From NCBI GenBank assembly GCA_027718005.1, contig JALLOP010000014.1:1-21426 (forward strand): a stretch of DNA of 21,426 bases. Reading direction: 5' to 3'. Positions within the stretch are counted from its first letter, which is position 1, and the number at the start of each line of letters is the position of its first letter. Of this stretch, positions 1-6,948 are shown piece after piece. Origin of the DNA: Patescibacteria group bacterium AH-259-L07 (GTDB lineage: Bacteria; Patescibacteriota; Patescibacteriia; UBA2591; UBA6264). Under the pieces are notes generated by a model. The model was not told where the DNA came from, did not search any database, and saw nothing but the letters and a program-made list of their open reading frames with translations. The translations under genes and the position numbers were made by a program.

Positions 1-161
1 TATTTACAACTCCTAAGGTTTCTCCGGGGGTATACGGGGAGTCAAGGGGGTGCGGCACGGGCGAGGGTAAAAAAACTGCCTACCAAAATAATCACGCCGA
101 TGAGAAAGGCAATGCTCGGGCGAGGCAAATTATGATACGTATACAAATGTGCTTTTTTCAT
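1..161 (-). pseudogene. Exported protein, N-terminal part, frameshifted and cut by the window edge
   Basis: An ATG at 159-161 opens a 39-residue reading frame that stops at 42-44. It starts MKKAHLYTY, then has a hydrophobic stretch (about residues 17-33) and ends TLARAAPP, which looks like a signal peptide with an Ala-X-Ala cleavage site. The stop falls just after a run of five C on the coding strand (46-50). Dropping one C continues the protein as LDSPYTPGETLGVVN to the window edge. Motifs like YTPGETL often follow the signal peptide in CPR surface proteins (from memory). This suggests an inactivated or phase-variable surface protein, or a base-calling error in the homopolymer. The product's function cannot be told from what is visible. 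Confidence 0.5.
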
Positions 162-174
162 AAGAAATTATTTT

Positions 175-316
175 ACCCTGTTACATAGGCCTTTGGCCTG
201 ACCCAGCCCTCTATGCTCTATGTTTAATCGATTGAAAATTTTATAACGCTATGATCTAAAGACTAAGTTTTTTCTATTATTTTTAAAGCTTAGAGGGCTG
301 GGTTATTTAACAGGGT
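175..316. repeat. Nested palindromic element, copy A (expanded)
   Basis: The outer arms are ACCCTGTTA (175-183) and TAACAGGGT (308-316). Inside are a perfect hairpin AGGCC-TTT-GGCCT (187-199) and a second perfect 12-bp stem, ACCCAGCCCTCT (201-212) with AGAGGGCTGGGT (292-303). The second stem closes a 79-base AT-rich loop. The layout matches the copies at 4981, 6949 and 10053: an outer stem with one or two inner hairpins. The flanks extend the similarity (TTTTACCC on the left, GGGTTAA on the right). I see no gene in the 79-base loop. The stretch 317-374 also holds nothing recognisable apart from a TATAAT at 335-340 without a good partner box. Confidence 0.7.
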
Positions 317-375
317 TAACCTTTATTACATTCCTATAATTAGTATACCATATTGAGTGAAAAGAACATAGTCAT

Positions 376-408
376 CCCCCACCACTTTTATTCCAAAAGT
401 GGTGGGGG
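376..408. other. Strong hairpin upstream of the DoxX-fusion gene
   Basis: A perfect 14-bp inverted repeat, CCCCCACCACTTTT (376-389) and AAAAGTGGTGGGGG (395-408), with the 5-base loop ATTCC. No T-run follows on either strand, so it is not a classic intrinsic terminator. It lies immediately before the putative promoter of the plus-strand gene. A GTG at 399-401 is in frame with that gene but lies inside the hairpin arm, which argues against using it as a start. Confidence 0.75.
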
Positions 409-410
409 GA

Positions 411-437
411 TTTACAATTCAAAATATATGGTATAAA
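411..437 (+). promoter_or_regulatory. Putative promoter giving a near-leaderless transcript
   Basis: TTTACA (411-416) and TATAAA (432-437) are separated by 15 bases, slightly short of the usual 16-18. The expected start of transcription, near 444, is only a few bases before the ATG at 447. There is no Shine-Dalgarno-like sequence before that ATG, which fits a leaderless or very short-leader message. Confidence 0.35.
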
Positions 438-446
438 ATAAGCAAT

Positions 447-2078
447 ATGACAAAGTCTACAAAATATTCGAGTACAATGCTTGCGTTGCTTCTCCTGCGC
501 CTTGGCGCAGGGGGGATCTTGTTCTATGAAGGATTTTTAAAAGTCTTTATACGCGGCTTTACAGATGTAGCAACCTACTTTGAAGTACTCAACTTTCCCT
601 TCCCCGTTCTTGTTGCATACGCTCTTAGCTTTTTTGAACTTATCGGAGGATTACTTATTATCGCAGGGCTCTTTACAAGAATAACCTCTTTTCTCGCAGC
701 TCTTGAGATGGCGGCAGCTACCTTAGTGGTAAACATTTCAGCAGGACTTACTGCAGCAACCGAGGTAACAATACTTATGTTTACTATTTTTCTCTCACTA
801 GCTCTTATCGGTGGAGGATCTCTCTCATTAGAACGTATCTTAAAACTATCTAAATTTACTCCCTCTCTCACAACCTTTATTTCTATACCAATAGTACTTA
901 TACTTATCCTTCCGCTCGCCGTTTTTGCTGCAGGCGGAGGCGGTGGTGGAGGCGGTGGGGGAACACCACCCCCTCCCCCTTGTACTGAAGATACGTGGGC
1001 ATGTGGTGACTGGGCACTCTGCGGCCTGGCCAGAATACAAACACGTGTATGTACACTCGGTTTTAATTGTCCAACAGTTGAAACACCTAAACCTGAAGAG
1101 TCACAGCTCTGTATCCCTGAATGCACTGAAGATACGTGGACGTGTACAGACTGGAGCACCTGCTCGCTTGAGGGACAGCAAACACGTACGTGTATGCTTA
1201 CTGATGATTGTCGTCTTGTTGAAACACCAAAACCAATTGAGTTGCAATCCTGTCAACCCGAATGTACTGAGGACACGTGGGAATGCAGCAACTGGAGTAT
1301 ATGTTCACAAAATGGACAACAAACGCGGACCTGTACCCTTATAAACGACTGTCCTCTTATAGAACCACCACGGCCAGAAGAAGTGCAATCATGTACACCT
1401 AAATGTATTAAAGATACGTGGAAATGTAATTCCTGGAGCCAATGTCTTGAAGATGGCAAAGAACGCCGTACCTGTACTCTTGTCAATGATTGTCCTGGAA
1501 TAGCTACTCCAAAACCAGAACAAGCACGTATTTGTCCTGGACTCCGCTGTGGGCACCTTGATACACTTAAAAAACGAATTGCCTGCCGTCTTAAACTTTC
1601 CAATGAGGAGCTTGCTCAAGAATTTCAAATTCTGTATTTTCCTGAATACTGCCAAGTTGAAGAGAGTAAAAAAGAAAAAAATGAATGTATTGCCTTTTAC
1701 CAAGCAATTGGGCCGTGTTGGAAAATAGCGCCAGGGCTTGAGCGGACACAGTGCGCGTATTCTGTAATCGGTCTTGCCCCCCTTACCCAAGAAAAAGAGC
1801 AATGTCTTATACAATCAGAAGAAAATCGCTCCGTGTGCATTCAAGAACTCAAAGAAAAGATAGAACACGTGCTGCTCTTTCATATGTATGAACTTAATGT
1901 GCAAGCAGAATCTTTGCTTTCAAGAGGTGATGTTGAAATAGACGCAGTCACTGATTTTGAAACATTTATTGAGACTAAAAAACAAGAGCTTGCAAAAGGA
2001 AAAACCCTTGCTGAATGGAAAACAATTATTCAAGATGTTAAAGTACAATGGCTTACTTTCTTAAAAAAGCTTTTATGA
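447..2078 (+). CDS. DoxX-like membrane protein fused to four thrombospondin-like repeats
   Basis: The protein has 543 residues from the ATG at 447. Numbers below count from the in-frame GTG at 399; subtract 16 for the ATG. Residues about 27-150 hold four hydrophobic segments with the LLRLGAGGILFYEGF and FELIGGLLIIAGLFTR patterns of DoxX/DoxD-type membrane proteins. A fifth membrane segment (about 158-178) ends in a linker of ten glycines (179-188), Thr and five prolines. Four repeats then begin at Cys195, 242, 289 and 336, exactly 47 residues apart, each with the pattern C-x3-TW-x-C-x2-W-x2-C, an R-x-C, a further Cys and a final Cys. This resembles thrombospondin type 1 repeats, expected outside the cell and probably disulfide-bonded. 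The last 180 residues are mostly helical, with several more cysteines. DoxX relatives are linked to membrane redox chemistry, so a role at the outer face of the membrane is plausible, but substrate and partner are unknown. ATG 447 is chosen because the upstream GTG lies in a hairpin. Confidence 0.75.
   Translation: MTKSTKYSSTMLALLLLRLGAGGILFYEGFLKVFIRGFTDVATYFEVLNFPFPVLVAYALSFFELIGGLLIIAGLFTRITSFLAALEMAAATLVVNISAGLTAATEVTILMFTIFLSLALIGGGSLSLERILKLSKFTPSLTTFISIPIVLILILPLAVFAAGGGGGGGGGGTPPPPPCTEDTWACGDWALCGLARIQTRVCTLGFNCPTVETPKPEESQLCIPECTEDTWTCTDWSTCSLEGQQTRTCMLTDDCRLVETPKPIELQSCQPECTEDTWECSNWSICSQNGQQTRTCTLINDCPLIEPPRPEEVQSCTPKCIKDTWKCNSWSQCLEDGKERRTCTLVNDCPGIATPKPEQARICPGLRCGHLDTLKKRIACRLKLSNEELAQEFQILYFPEYCQVEESKKEKNECIAFYQAIGPCWKIAPGLERTQCAYSVIGLAPLTQEKEQCLIQSEENRSVCIQELKEKIEHVLLFHMYELNVQAESLLSRGDVEIDAVTDFETFIETKKQELAKGKTLAEWKTIIQDVKVQWLTFLKKLL
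981..1544 (+). repeat. Four tandem 141-bp coding repeats (thrombospondin-like modules)
   Basis: Repeat units begin at 981, 1122, 1263 and 1404, exactly 141 bases (47 codons) each. All keep the Cys and Trp codons and the PKP/PRP near the end of each unit, but have diverged elsewhere, so these are old duplications under protein-level selection. Units 1 to 3 share the CTEDTW start; the fourth reads CIKDTW. Confidence 0.9.
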
Positions 2079-2341
2079 TCTCTTCTATGGGTAAAATAAT
2101 AGGAGGAATAGGAATACTGATCATTATAGGAGCAGTAATCATTTTATTTTCTGTATTGCAAACACCGACTCCTGCTCCAGAAACGCCTGCCCAAATTGAA
2201 GCACCACAACCACTCCCACAAGAACCTACTCCAGAACAAGAACCTACTCCAGAAACACAAAAAGATCCACTTCTCCAACACAACCTTGATCAAGCACTTA
2301 AGGCTATTGAAATCTTAGAGGATTTAGAAGAAAATTTTTAA
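2075..2341 (+). CDS. Small single-pass membrane protein with Pro-rich linker
   Basis: The protein has 88 residues from the ATG at 2075, which overlaps the upstream TGA as ATGA, so translation is probably coupled to the DoxX-fusion gene. An in-frame ATG at 2048 lies deeper inside the upstream gene and is less likely. A hydrophobic segment (about residues 7-28) is followed by a Pro/Glu-rich stretch with the motif TPE repeated, and then a short acidic helix ending EDLEENF. It looks like an anchored extracytoplasmic peptide. No family is recognised. The tight coupling suggests it works with the upstream protein. Confidence 0.65.
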   Translation: MISSMGKIIGGIGILIIIGAVIILFSVLQTPTPAPETPAQIEAPQPLPQEPTPEQEPTPETQKDPLLQHNLDQALKAIEILEDLEENF

Positions 2342-2350
2342 AAAAATTAC

Positions 2351-2382
2351 AAAAAACTATAGGGATTGCCCTATAGTTTTTT
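2351..2382. terminator. Bidirectional intrinsic terminator
   Basis: A-run AAAAAA, stem ACTATAGGG/CCCTATAGT, loop ATTG, then TTTTTT. It is symmetrical, so it gives a stem followed by a U-run on both strands. It sits between the convergent plus-strand membrane-protein pair and the minus-strand glucosidase gene. Confidence 0.9.
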
Positions 2383-2409
2383 GTATTGTATAATTTGTAC
2401 AATTATATA

Positions 2410-4026
2410 TTAGTTCTTTTCTCGCTCTATCTCAAGCACATAGCCCTCGTTTGGACGTAAAACAAGACTACCTAACTGAATTTTTATGTCTTTGTCTTTA
2501 TCCATGTGCGTATTTAATATAACACGAGCACTGTCTGCCTCTCTATTTAATTTTACTTTATGTTCTTTGGAAGAAAAATTTAACACAACTAGTATTTTTT
2601 GATCCTTATGCTCTCGGATATAAGCAAATACGTGTCGTGATTTTACGTCAAGCGATTCATATTTCCCCTTTAATAAAACGGGTGATTGTTTTCTATACCG
2701 TATAAGGCGGCGATATAAATTAAGCATGGACTGCGGGTCTTGTAATTCACTTTCTACATTATAGGTATCAAAATTATGATTAACCGGCAGCCATGGATCA
2801 TGTGTTGAAAAGCCGGCATACGTTTGCTTGTCCCATTGCATTGGTGTTCTTTCAGGATCACGACCTTTTAGAGGATCCTGTCTTCCACATGGGTCACAAA
2901 TCTTTCCTTCAGGAATATGTGTATTTTCCATGCCTAATTCCTCGCCATAATAAATAAATGGCATACCGCGAAGCGTTAAAAGCAATAGAGTTGCAACACG
3001 TGCCTGCGCTTTGCCAATTCGTGTTACCGTACGAGGCCGATCATGATTAGCCAAAACATAATTCGGCCACCTATCTCCTCTAAGACTTGTATCATAATTG
3101 TCAATAAATTTTCTTATCGAGCGAACACTCCAATCTGACTTTTTAACAATTAAATTAAAATTAGAAGGAACATGAAAACTGTAAGGACATACTTTGTGAA
3201 ACTTGATAAGTTCATTAAGCCCAATATACATTTCTCCAATCATGAACCGATCTCCATATTTACTCAAAACACTGCAAAAATCGGCTATAGCTGATATAAG
3301 CTCTGGCTGTCCCTGCGTATAGATATGGAGCAAGGCATTATATGAATTATCTTCTTTCGCATATATTGGATTTTGCGGCTCATTATAAAACGTATTGTCT
3401 TTAAACAAATGGTATAGAGCGTCAACGCGAAATCCATCAACGCCGCGATCGAGCCAAAATCGCATCACCGTATGCATTTCTTCAACCACCTCTTGATTTC
3501 GCCAGTTAAGATCAGGCTGCTCTGGCAAAAAACTATGCAAATAATATTGATTTGTTTTTTTATCATATGTCCATGCTGAACCGCCAAACACGCCTATCCA
3601 GTTATTAGGAGGCCCTCCATGTGATTTTGGATTCCGCCAAATATACCAATCTCGTTTCGGATTATCGCGCGATGAACGCGATTGTTTAAACCATGAATGC
3701 TGATCTGAAGTATGATTCGGAATAAAATCCATTATAACAAACATATCTCTTTTATGAGCTTCTGTAATCAACCTGTCAAAATCATCCATGGTGCCAAAAA
3801 TCGGATCAATACTATAATAATCTGACACATCATAGCCAAAATCTTTCATAGGGGATGTATACATGGGAGAAATCCAAACTACATCAATGCCTAATGATTT
3901 TTCAGTGCCATCATTTAAATAGTCAAGCTTAGAAATGATCCCATTAATATCTCCAATACCATCGCCATTGCTGTCTTTAAAACTGCGCGGATAAATTTGA
4001 TAAATCACCGCATTTTTCCACCACAT
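2410..4026 (-). CDS. Alpha-glucosidase, glycoside hydrolase family 13
   Basis: The protein has 538 residues, the usual length for the oligo-1,6-glucosidase/alpha-glucosidase group of GH13. It begins WWKNAVIYQIYPRSF, a typical opening, followed by DSNGDGIGD, a calcium-site-like motif. The (beta/alpha)8 barrel motifs are intact: FIPNHTS (about 101-107), GFRVDA with the nucleophile Asp202, IGE with the acid/base Glu265, and NHD with Asp329. The C-terminal beta domain follows from about 460. It should cleave terminal alpha-linked glucose from maltose- or isomaltose-type oligosaccharides; linkage preference cannot be set from sequence. There is no signal peptide, so it should be cytoplasmic. It stands alone, with no sugar transporter or regulator next to it. 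A short palindrome (AGCGC/GCGCT) directly precedes the ATG and could be an operator, though this is only a guess. Confidence 0.92.
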   Translation of the reverse strand: MWWKNAVIYQIYPRSFKDSNGDGIGDINGIISKLDYLNDGTEKSLGIDVVWISPMYTSPMKDFGYDVSDYYSIDPIFGTMDDFDRLITEAHKRDMFVIMDFIPNHTSDQHSWFKQSRSSRDNPKRDWYIWRNPKSHGGPPNNWIGVFGGSAWTYDKKTNQYYLHSFLPEQPDLNWRNQEVVEEMHTVMRFWLDRGVDGFRVDALYHLFKDNTFYNEPQNPIYAKEDNSYNALLHIYTQGQPELISAIADFCSVLSKYGDRFMIGEMYIGLNELIKFHKVCPYSFHVPSNFNLIVKKSDWSVRSIRKFIDNYDTSLRGDRWPNYVLANHDRPRTVTRIGKAQARVATLLLLTLRGMPFIYYGEELGMENTHIPEGKICDPCGRQDPLKGRDPERTPMQWDKQTYAGFSTHDPWLPVNHNFDTYNVESELQDPQSMLNLYRRLIRYRKQSPVLLKGKYESLDVKSRHVFAYIREHKDQKILVVLNFSSKEHKVKLNREADSARVILNTHMDKDKDIKIQLGSLVLRPNEGYVLEIEREKN

Positions 4027-4140
4027 AAGCGCTTGCGCTAAAATAAAAGATAAAATATAAAAGATAAAAAATTTTTTTGTTTTTACGTTTTTATTTTTTC
4101 TTTTTAATTTTTTATTTTTTATTTTTTATATTGTGTCCGC
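4027..4140. other. A/T-tract spacer upstream of the glucosidase gene
   Basis: About 115 bases of almost pure A/T. It has short direct repeats (AAAAGATAAAAT twice in 4045-4075) and many runs of T on the plus strand. No gene is visible. The region must hold the glucosidase promoter, but the low complexity prevents naming a single -10 box. Confidence 0.5.
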
Positions 4141-4310
4141 CAAATTGTTCACGAAGGGCTGGTGAACTACTCTACGCCTGAAGGCGTAAGAGCTTCCTGC
4201 TTCACAGTCGAGGGCAGCCCCTCAACTTCACAGGCGTTGATTCCCGTGGTCCCCACGGTATTTAAACCTAAGGTAAGAACGTTTTTAGCTGCGTTAATAT
4301 CTCTGTCTAT
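4141..4310 (-). ncRNA. Putative omega RNA (reRNA) of the tnpB element, with guide segment
   Basis: In IS200/IS605 elements the guide RNA used by TnpB comes from the 3' end of tnpB and the right end of the element, and the guide is the flanking DNA just beyond it. Here the minus strand reads hairpin TACGCC-TTCA-GGCGTA (4173-4188), then AGAGTAGTTCAC ending at 4162, which is the usual form of such right ends. A guide would be the next 15-20 bases (about 4141-4161). The 5' limit near 4310 is estimated from the usual scaffold length, not read from the sequence. Confidence 0.4.
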
Positions 4311-5432
4311 GGTGAGATTGCAATCAGGACATTTGTGAATTCTGGTGGCTAACGATTTAGGAACTGTTTTTTGACAATTACTGCATATTTGAGATGTATG
4401 CTGGGGATTCACTCCTTGTGCCCACACACCAGCTTCTTCCGCTTTGTAGGTAAGCATTTGTAGGAAGGTGCCCCAGGAAGCATCAGCTATTGACTTCGAT
4501 AGATATTTATTTCTGACCATGCCAGAAATGTTTAATTTTTCAAAGGCAATAAATTGAAAGTTATTAATCAGATGTCTACTTAATTGATGTAAAAAATCTG
4601 TTCTTTGATTAGTTATTTTTTCGTGTAATGCAGCCACCTTTAATCTTGATTTGTTTCTGTTTTTGCTTTTGAGTTTTTTTTGTGAATGTTTTCTCTGGAT
4701 TTTACCTAGTTTTTGTTCTGATTTTCTTAAGTATCTTGGATTATCAATCGTATCTCCATTAGAAGTAGTTACAAAGCTATTCAAGCCCACATCAATTCCA
4801 ATCATATGTTCATGTTTGATATGTTCAATCTTTGTTTTGTTTGGGAACGCTTGATTAATCTCAACTGAAAAACAAGCATACCATTTATGAGTTGATGTTC
4901 TTTGAATAGTTAAGGTTTTAATAGTTCCTTGTATTTCTCGATGAAGTATAATTGTAACAGGACCAATTTTAGAAAGATTCACCCTGTTAAATTGCGGCTT
5001 TGCCGCACCGACTTTGTCGGATTTAACAGGGTAAAGTTTGTTGTCCTGTAATTCAAATCCTGATTGCGGGTACACTAAACTATCATATCTGTTTTTTCCT
5101 TTAAACCTTGGATATCCTGGTTTTTGATTTTTTCCATTCTTATTCTCGGTAACTCGTCTGAAAAAGTTTTGAAACGCTTTATCTAATCGTCTGGGCACAT
5201 CTTGAAGAACCTGAGAATAGATCTCATTTAATTCTGGTTTCTCCCCTTTAAGCTGTGGTATTTGTTTGATTTGATCAAAGCAAGTGATTCGTGTTTTGTC
5301 CTTTTCATACGCAGTTCTTCGCTGTTCTAAAAAATGATTGTACAAATAGCGGCAAGAGGAGAGCTGGCCCTTAAGTAAAGTCTCCTGAGCTTTAGTTGGA
5401 TATAATCTGTATTTATAGGTTCGTTTGAGCAT
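4167..5432 (-). CDS. tnpB: RNA-guided endonuclease TnpB (IS200/IS605 OrfB)
   Basis: The protein has 421 residues. It starts MLKRTYKYRLYPT, the standard TnpB N-terminus. The RuvC-like active site appears complete: Asp214 in GIDVGLN, Glu298 in FEKLN and Asp378 in DRDINAA. A zinc-ribbon (Cys350, 353, 368, 371) lies between the second and third acidic residues. TnpB uses an omega RNA to cut DNA next to a short target-adjacent motif and helps keep the element in place. Residues about 135-152 are encoded by palindromic element B (4981-5032), inserted in frame just before LSKIGPV. Most relatives lack this segment (from memory), which accounts for the slightly greater length. The stop codon TAG is immediately before the right-end TTCAC. 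Confidence 0.93.
   Translation of the reverse strand: MLKRTYKYRLYPTKAQETLLKGQLSSCRYLYNHFLEQRRTAYEKDKTRITCFDQIKQIPQLKGEKPELNEIYSQVLQDVPRRLDKAFQNFFRRVTENKNGKNQKPGYPRFKGKNRYDSLVYPQSGFELQDNKLYPVKSDKVGAAKPQFNRVNLSKIGPVTIILHREIQGTIKTLTIQRTSTHKWYACFSVEINQAFPNKTKIEHIKHEHMIGIDVGLNSFVTTSNGDTIDNPRYLRKSEQKLGKIQRKHSQKKLKSKNRNKSRLKVAALHEKITNQRTDFLHQLSRHLINNFQFIAFEKLNISGMVRNKYLSKSIADASWGTFLQMLTYKAEEAGVWAQGVNPQHTSQICSNCQKTVPKSLATRIHKCPDCNLTIDRDINAAKNVLTLGLNTVGTTGINACEVEGLPSTVKQEALTPSGVE
4981..5032. repeat. Nested palindromic element, copy B, inside tnpB
   Basis: Outer arms ACCCTGTTAAAT (4981-4992) and ATTTAACAGGGT (5021-5032) are perfect complements over 12 bp. The interior is completely filled by two adjacent perfect hairpins: TGCGGC-TTT-GCCGCA (4993-5007) and CCGAC-TTT-GTCGG (5008-5020). 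All 52 bases except the two TTT loops can pair, giving a perfect three-way junction. On the coding strand it is read through as part of TnpB without a stop. Confidence 0.9.
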
Positions 5433-5458
5433 ATTTTTGTGTTTATCTTTATGTCTTT

Positions 5459-5464
5459 ATTATA
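5459..5464 (-). promoter_or_regulatory. Possible -10 box for tnpB
   Basis: A perfect TATAAT on the minus strand, about 27 bases before the tnpB ATG. No convincing -35 box lies 16-18 bases further up, so this is only a candidate. Confidence 0.3.
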
Positions 5465-5603
5465 CCCTATAGATACAAAAAGTGCGAGCTTTCATCTCAT
5501 CCCCTGAAGGGAGTAAGTTTTCTCGCTCGCTTTCTATAAATGTAAGGCGTTATTCGATTATATTCTAATTTTCCAATTTCTGAATGATCAATCATCCCCT
5601 TAT

Positions 5604-5893
5604 AAAATAGCCGCTCGCTCCGCTCGCGAGCTATTTTTCTGGAAACCCACTGTTTCCAGCGCTCGCCTTCGGCTCGCTGCTTTCCTCCACGAGGAAACAC
5701 CCAGTTTCCTTGCGCTTCTCCCGACCCCACTATTTTGGAAACCAACGGTTTCCAACGTTCGTCACTTCGTGACTCACTGCCTTCCTCTACGGAAGAAGCG
5801 CACCGCTCACCCCGTGGTGGAAAGATAGGAGCAAACGAAGTGAGCGACGTAAGAAACCGAAGGTGTCTTACAGTGGGGGACGGGGTGAGCGGC
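5604..5893. repeat. Gene-free mosaic of palindromes with a diverged tandem duplication
   Basis: No credible gene lies between tnpB (5432) and the dehydrogenase (5928). The block contains AAAATAGC/GCTATTTT (5604-5611, 5630-5637) and three copies of GGAAAC-N5-GTTTCC at 5641-5657, 5693-5709 and 5737-5753. Further pairs are TTTCCTC/GAGGAAA, GTCAC-TTC-GTGAC, and a long-range perfect 13-bp pair CCGCTCACCCCGT (5803-5815) with its complement at 5880-5892. The stretches 5630-5692 and 5729-5792 align to each other, both running CTATTTT, GGAAACC, GTTTCCA, CTGC, TTCCTC, ACG, so one looks like a diverged duplicate of the other. Confidence 0.75.
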
Positions 5894-5911
5894 TGGCCCG
5901 ACCCCCTTCTG

Positions 5912-5960
5912 ATTATATCGGAATTTACTATTTTAGCTTCTCCTGAAATTCCGATATAAT
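5912..5960. repeat. 15-bp inverted repeat overlapping the 3' end of the dehydrogenase gene
   Basis: ATTATATCGGAATTT (5912-5926) and AAATTCCGATATAAT (5946-5960) are perfect complements with a 19-base spacer. The right arm and spacer encode the last residues of the dehydrogenase (from about NLIISEF onward) and the stop at 5928-5930 lies in the spacer. There is no U-run after it on the minus strand. It may be another palindromic insertion, or act to stabilise the 3' end of the message. Confidence 0.8.
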
Positions 5961-6935
5961 TAAATTAGGTGGCGTTTTACCGGATAACCCGGCAATAATA
6001 TTTTTTGCCGCAGTCATAGACATTGCCTGACGCGTTTCAATCGTGGCAGAAGCAGTATGCGGAGTTAAAATAACATTATCTAACTTTCGCAATTCATATA
6101 TATCATTTGGATTACAATCAATCAATGGCTCGCATTCAAAAACATCTAAACCAACACCTGCAATTTGTTTTCTGCTAAGGGCTTTAACCAGGGCCAGTTC
6201 ATCAACCACAGGGCCTCGCGAAGTGTTGATCAAATATGCAGTATGTTTCATAAGTCGTAGTTCCTTTGCTCCTATTAAATGTCTGGTTGATGTAAGTAAT
6301 GGCACATGAAGTGTTACAAAATCAGAATTTTTAAGCAAATACTGTTTTGAAACATATTGAGCGCCAAATTGCTTTTCAAACTTTTTGTCTCTTTTGATGT
6401 CGGAATAAAAAATTTTTACCTCAAAGCCTTGCGCTAATCTTCTTGTTAAAGCTTTTCCAATCCTCCCCAATCCAATAATTCCTATCTTTTTGCCCCGTAT
6501 ATCTGTTCCTAATAATAACTCAGGCCCCCACCCTTTATACTTTCCGGCTCGAGTAAATGCATCAACCTCAACAATACGATGTGCAAGAGAAAACATTAAC
6601 GCAATAACATGTTCTGCAACGCTTTCACTCAATTCATTAATGGGGGTATTAGTCACCATAATATTTCTCTCCCGCGCAGCTTTCAAATCAATATTATCAA
6701 ATCCGACTGCATAGTTCGCAATAATTTTTAATTTTCTGCCCATCCCATCCATTACTTTTCCGTCTATTGTATCAGTCAAAATACAAAGCAGCGCATCTGA
6801 CCCTTTGCCCATAGCAATAATTTCTTTTTTCTCAATAACACGATTGTAAGGGCTGACTTTAACTCGATATCCATATTGCTTTAGCAATTTTATTCCCTGA
6901 TCAGGTATTTTTCGAGTAACAAAAACTTTAAACAT
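5928..6935 (-). CDS. D-isomer-specific 2-hydroxyacid dehydrogenase
   Basis: The protein has 335 residues, a normal length for glyoxylate/hydroxypyruvate reductase and short 3-phosphoglycerate dehydrogenase relatives. The nucleotide-binding motif GLGRIG is at 155-160, followed by Asp179 (FYSDIK), which favours NAD over NADP. The catalytic set is present: Arg240 (TSRGP), Glu269 (FECEP) and His293 (TPHTAS). It should interconvert a 2-keto acid and a D-2-hydroxy acid; candidates are glyoxylate/glycolate, hydroxypyruvate/glycerate and phosphoglycerate. There is no C-terminal ACT domain, so it is not a full-length regulated SerA. It is last in the leftward sugar operon, 36 bases after the kinase, with palindrome C filling the gap. 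The final dozen residues are encoded within an inverted repeat. Confidence 0.88.
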   Translation of the reverse strand: MFKVFVTRKIPDQGIKLLKQYGYRVKVSPYNRVIEKKEIIAMGKGSDALLCILTDTIDGKVMDGMGRKLKIIANYAVGFDNIDLKAARERNIMVTNTPINELSESVAEHVIALMFSLAHRIVEVDAFTRAGKYKGWGPELLLGTDIRGKKIGIIGLGRIGKALTRRLAQGFEVKIFYSDIKRDKKFEKQFGAQYVSKQYLLKNSDFVTLHVPLLTSTRHLIGAKELRLMKHTAYLINTSRGPVVDELALVKALSRKQIAGVGLDVFECEPLIDCNPNDIYELRKLDNVILTPHTASATIETRQAMSMTAAKNIIAGLSGKTPPNLIISEFQEKLK

Positions 6936-6948
6936 AAATTCTTTTTAA

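Larger units (their letters stand above)
4162..5520 (-). mobile_element. IS200/IS605-family element carrying tnpB only
   Basis: The element holds one gene, tnpB. The right end is marked by a short hairpin (4173-4188) and GTTCAC at the boundary (4162-4167 on the minus strand). A related hairpin lies upstream of tnpB at 5500-5512. Read on the plus strand, the two share the words CCTGAAGG and GTAAG, supporting 5500-5520 as the left end. No terminal inverted repeats or target duplication are expected for this family. There is no tnpA (Y1 transposase) nearby, so movement would need TnpA supplied from elsewhere. The exact left boundary is uncertain by about 20 bases. Confidence 0.65.

Noticed and set aside
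575..1814. Several long antisense open frames opposite the DoxX/thrombospondin gene
   Set aside because: They are shadows of the tandem repeat and poly-Gly/poly-Pro codons. Only the plus frame shows regular Cys and Trp spacing and membrane segments.
5497..5745. An 82-codon minus-strand open frame between tnpB and the dehydrogenase
   Set aside because: It is made entirely of palindromic words, has no family pattern, and its composition follows the repeats, so it is an accidental reading frame.
5604..5893. A CRISPR array, because similar units repeat three times
   Set aside because: The repeated parts are hairpins with variable loops, spacing is irregular, there are no unique spacers of constant length, and no cas genes are present.
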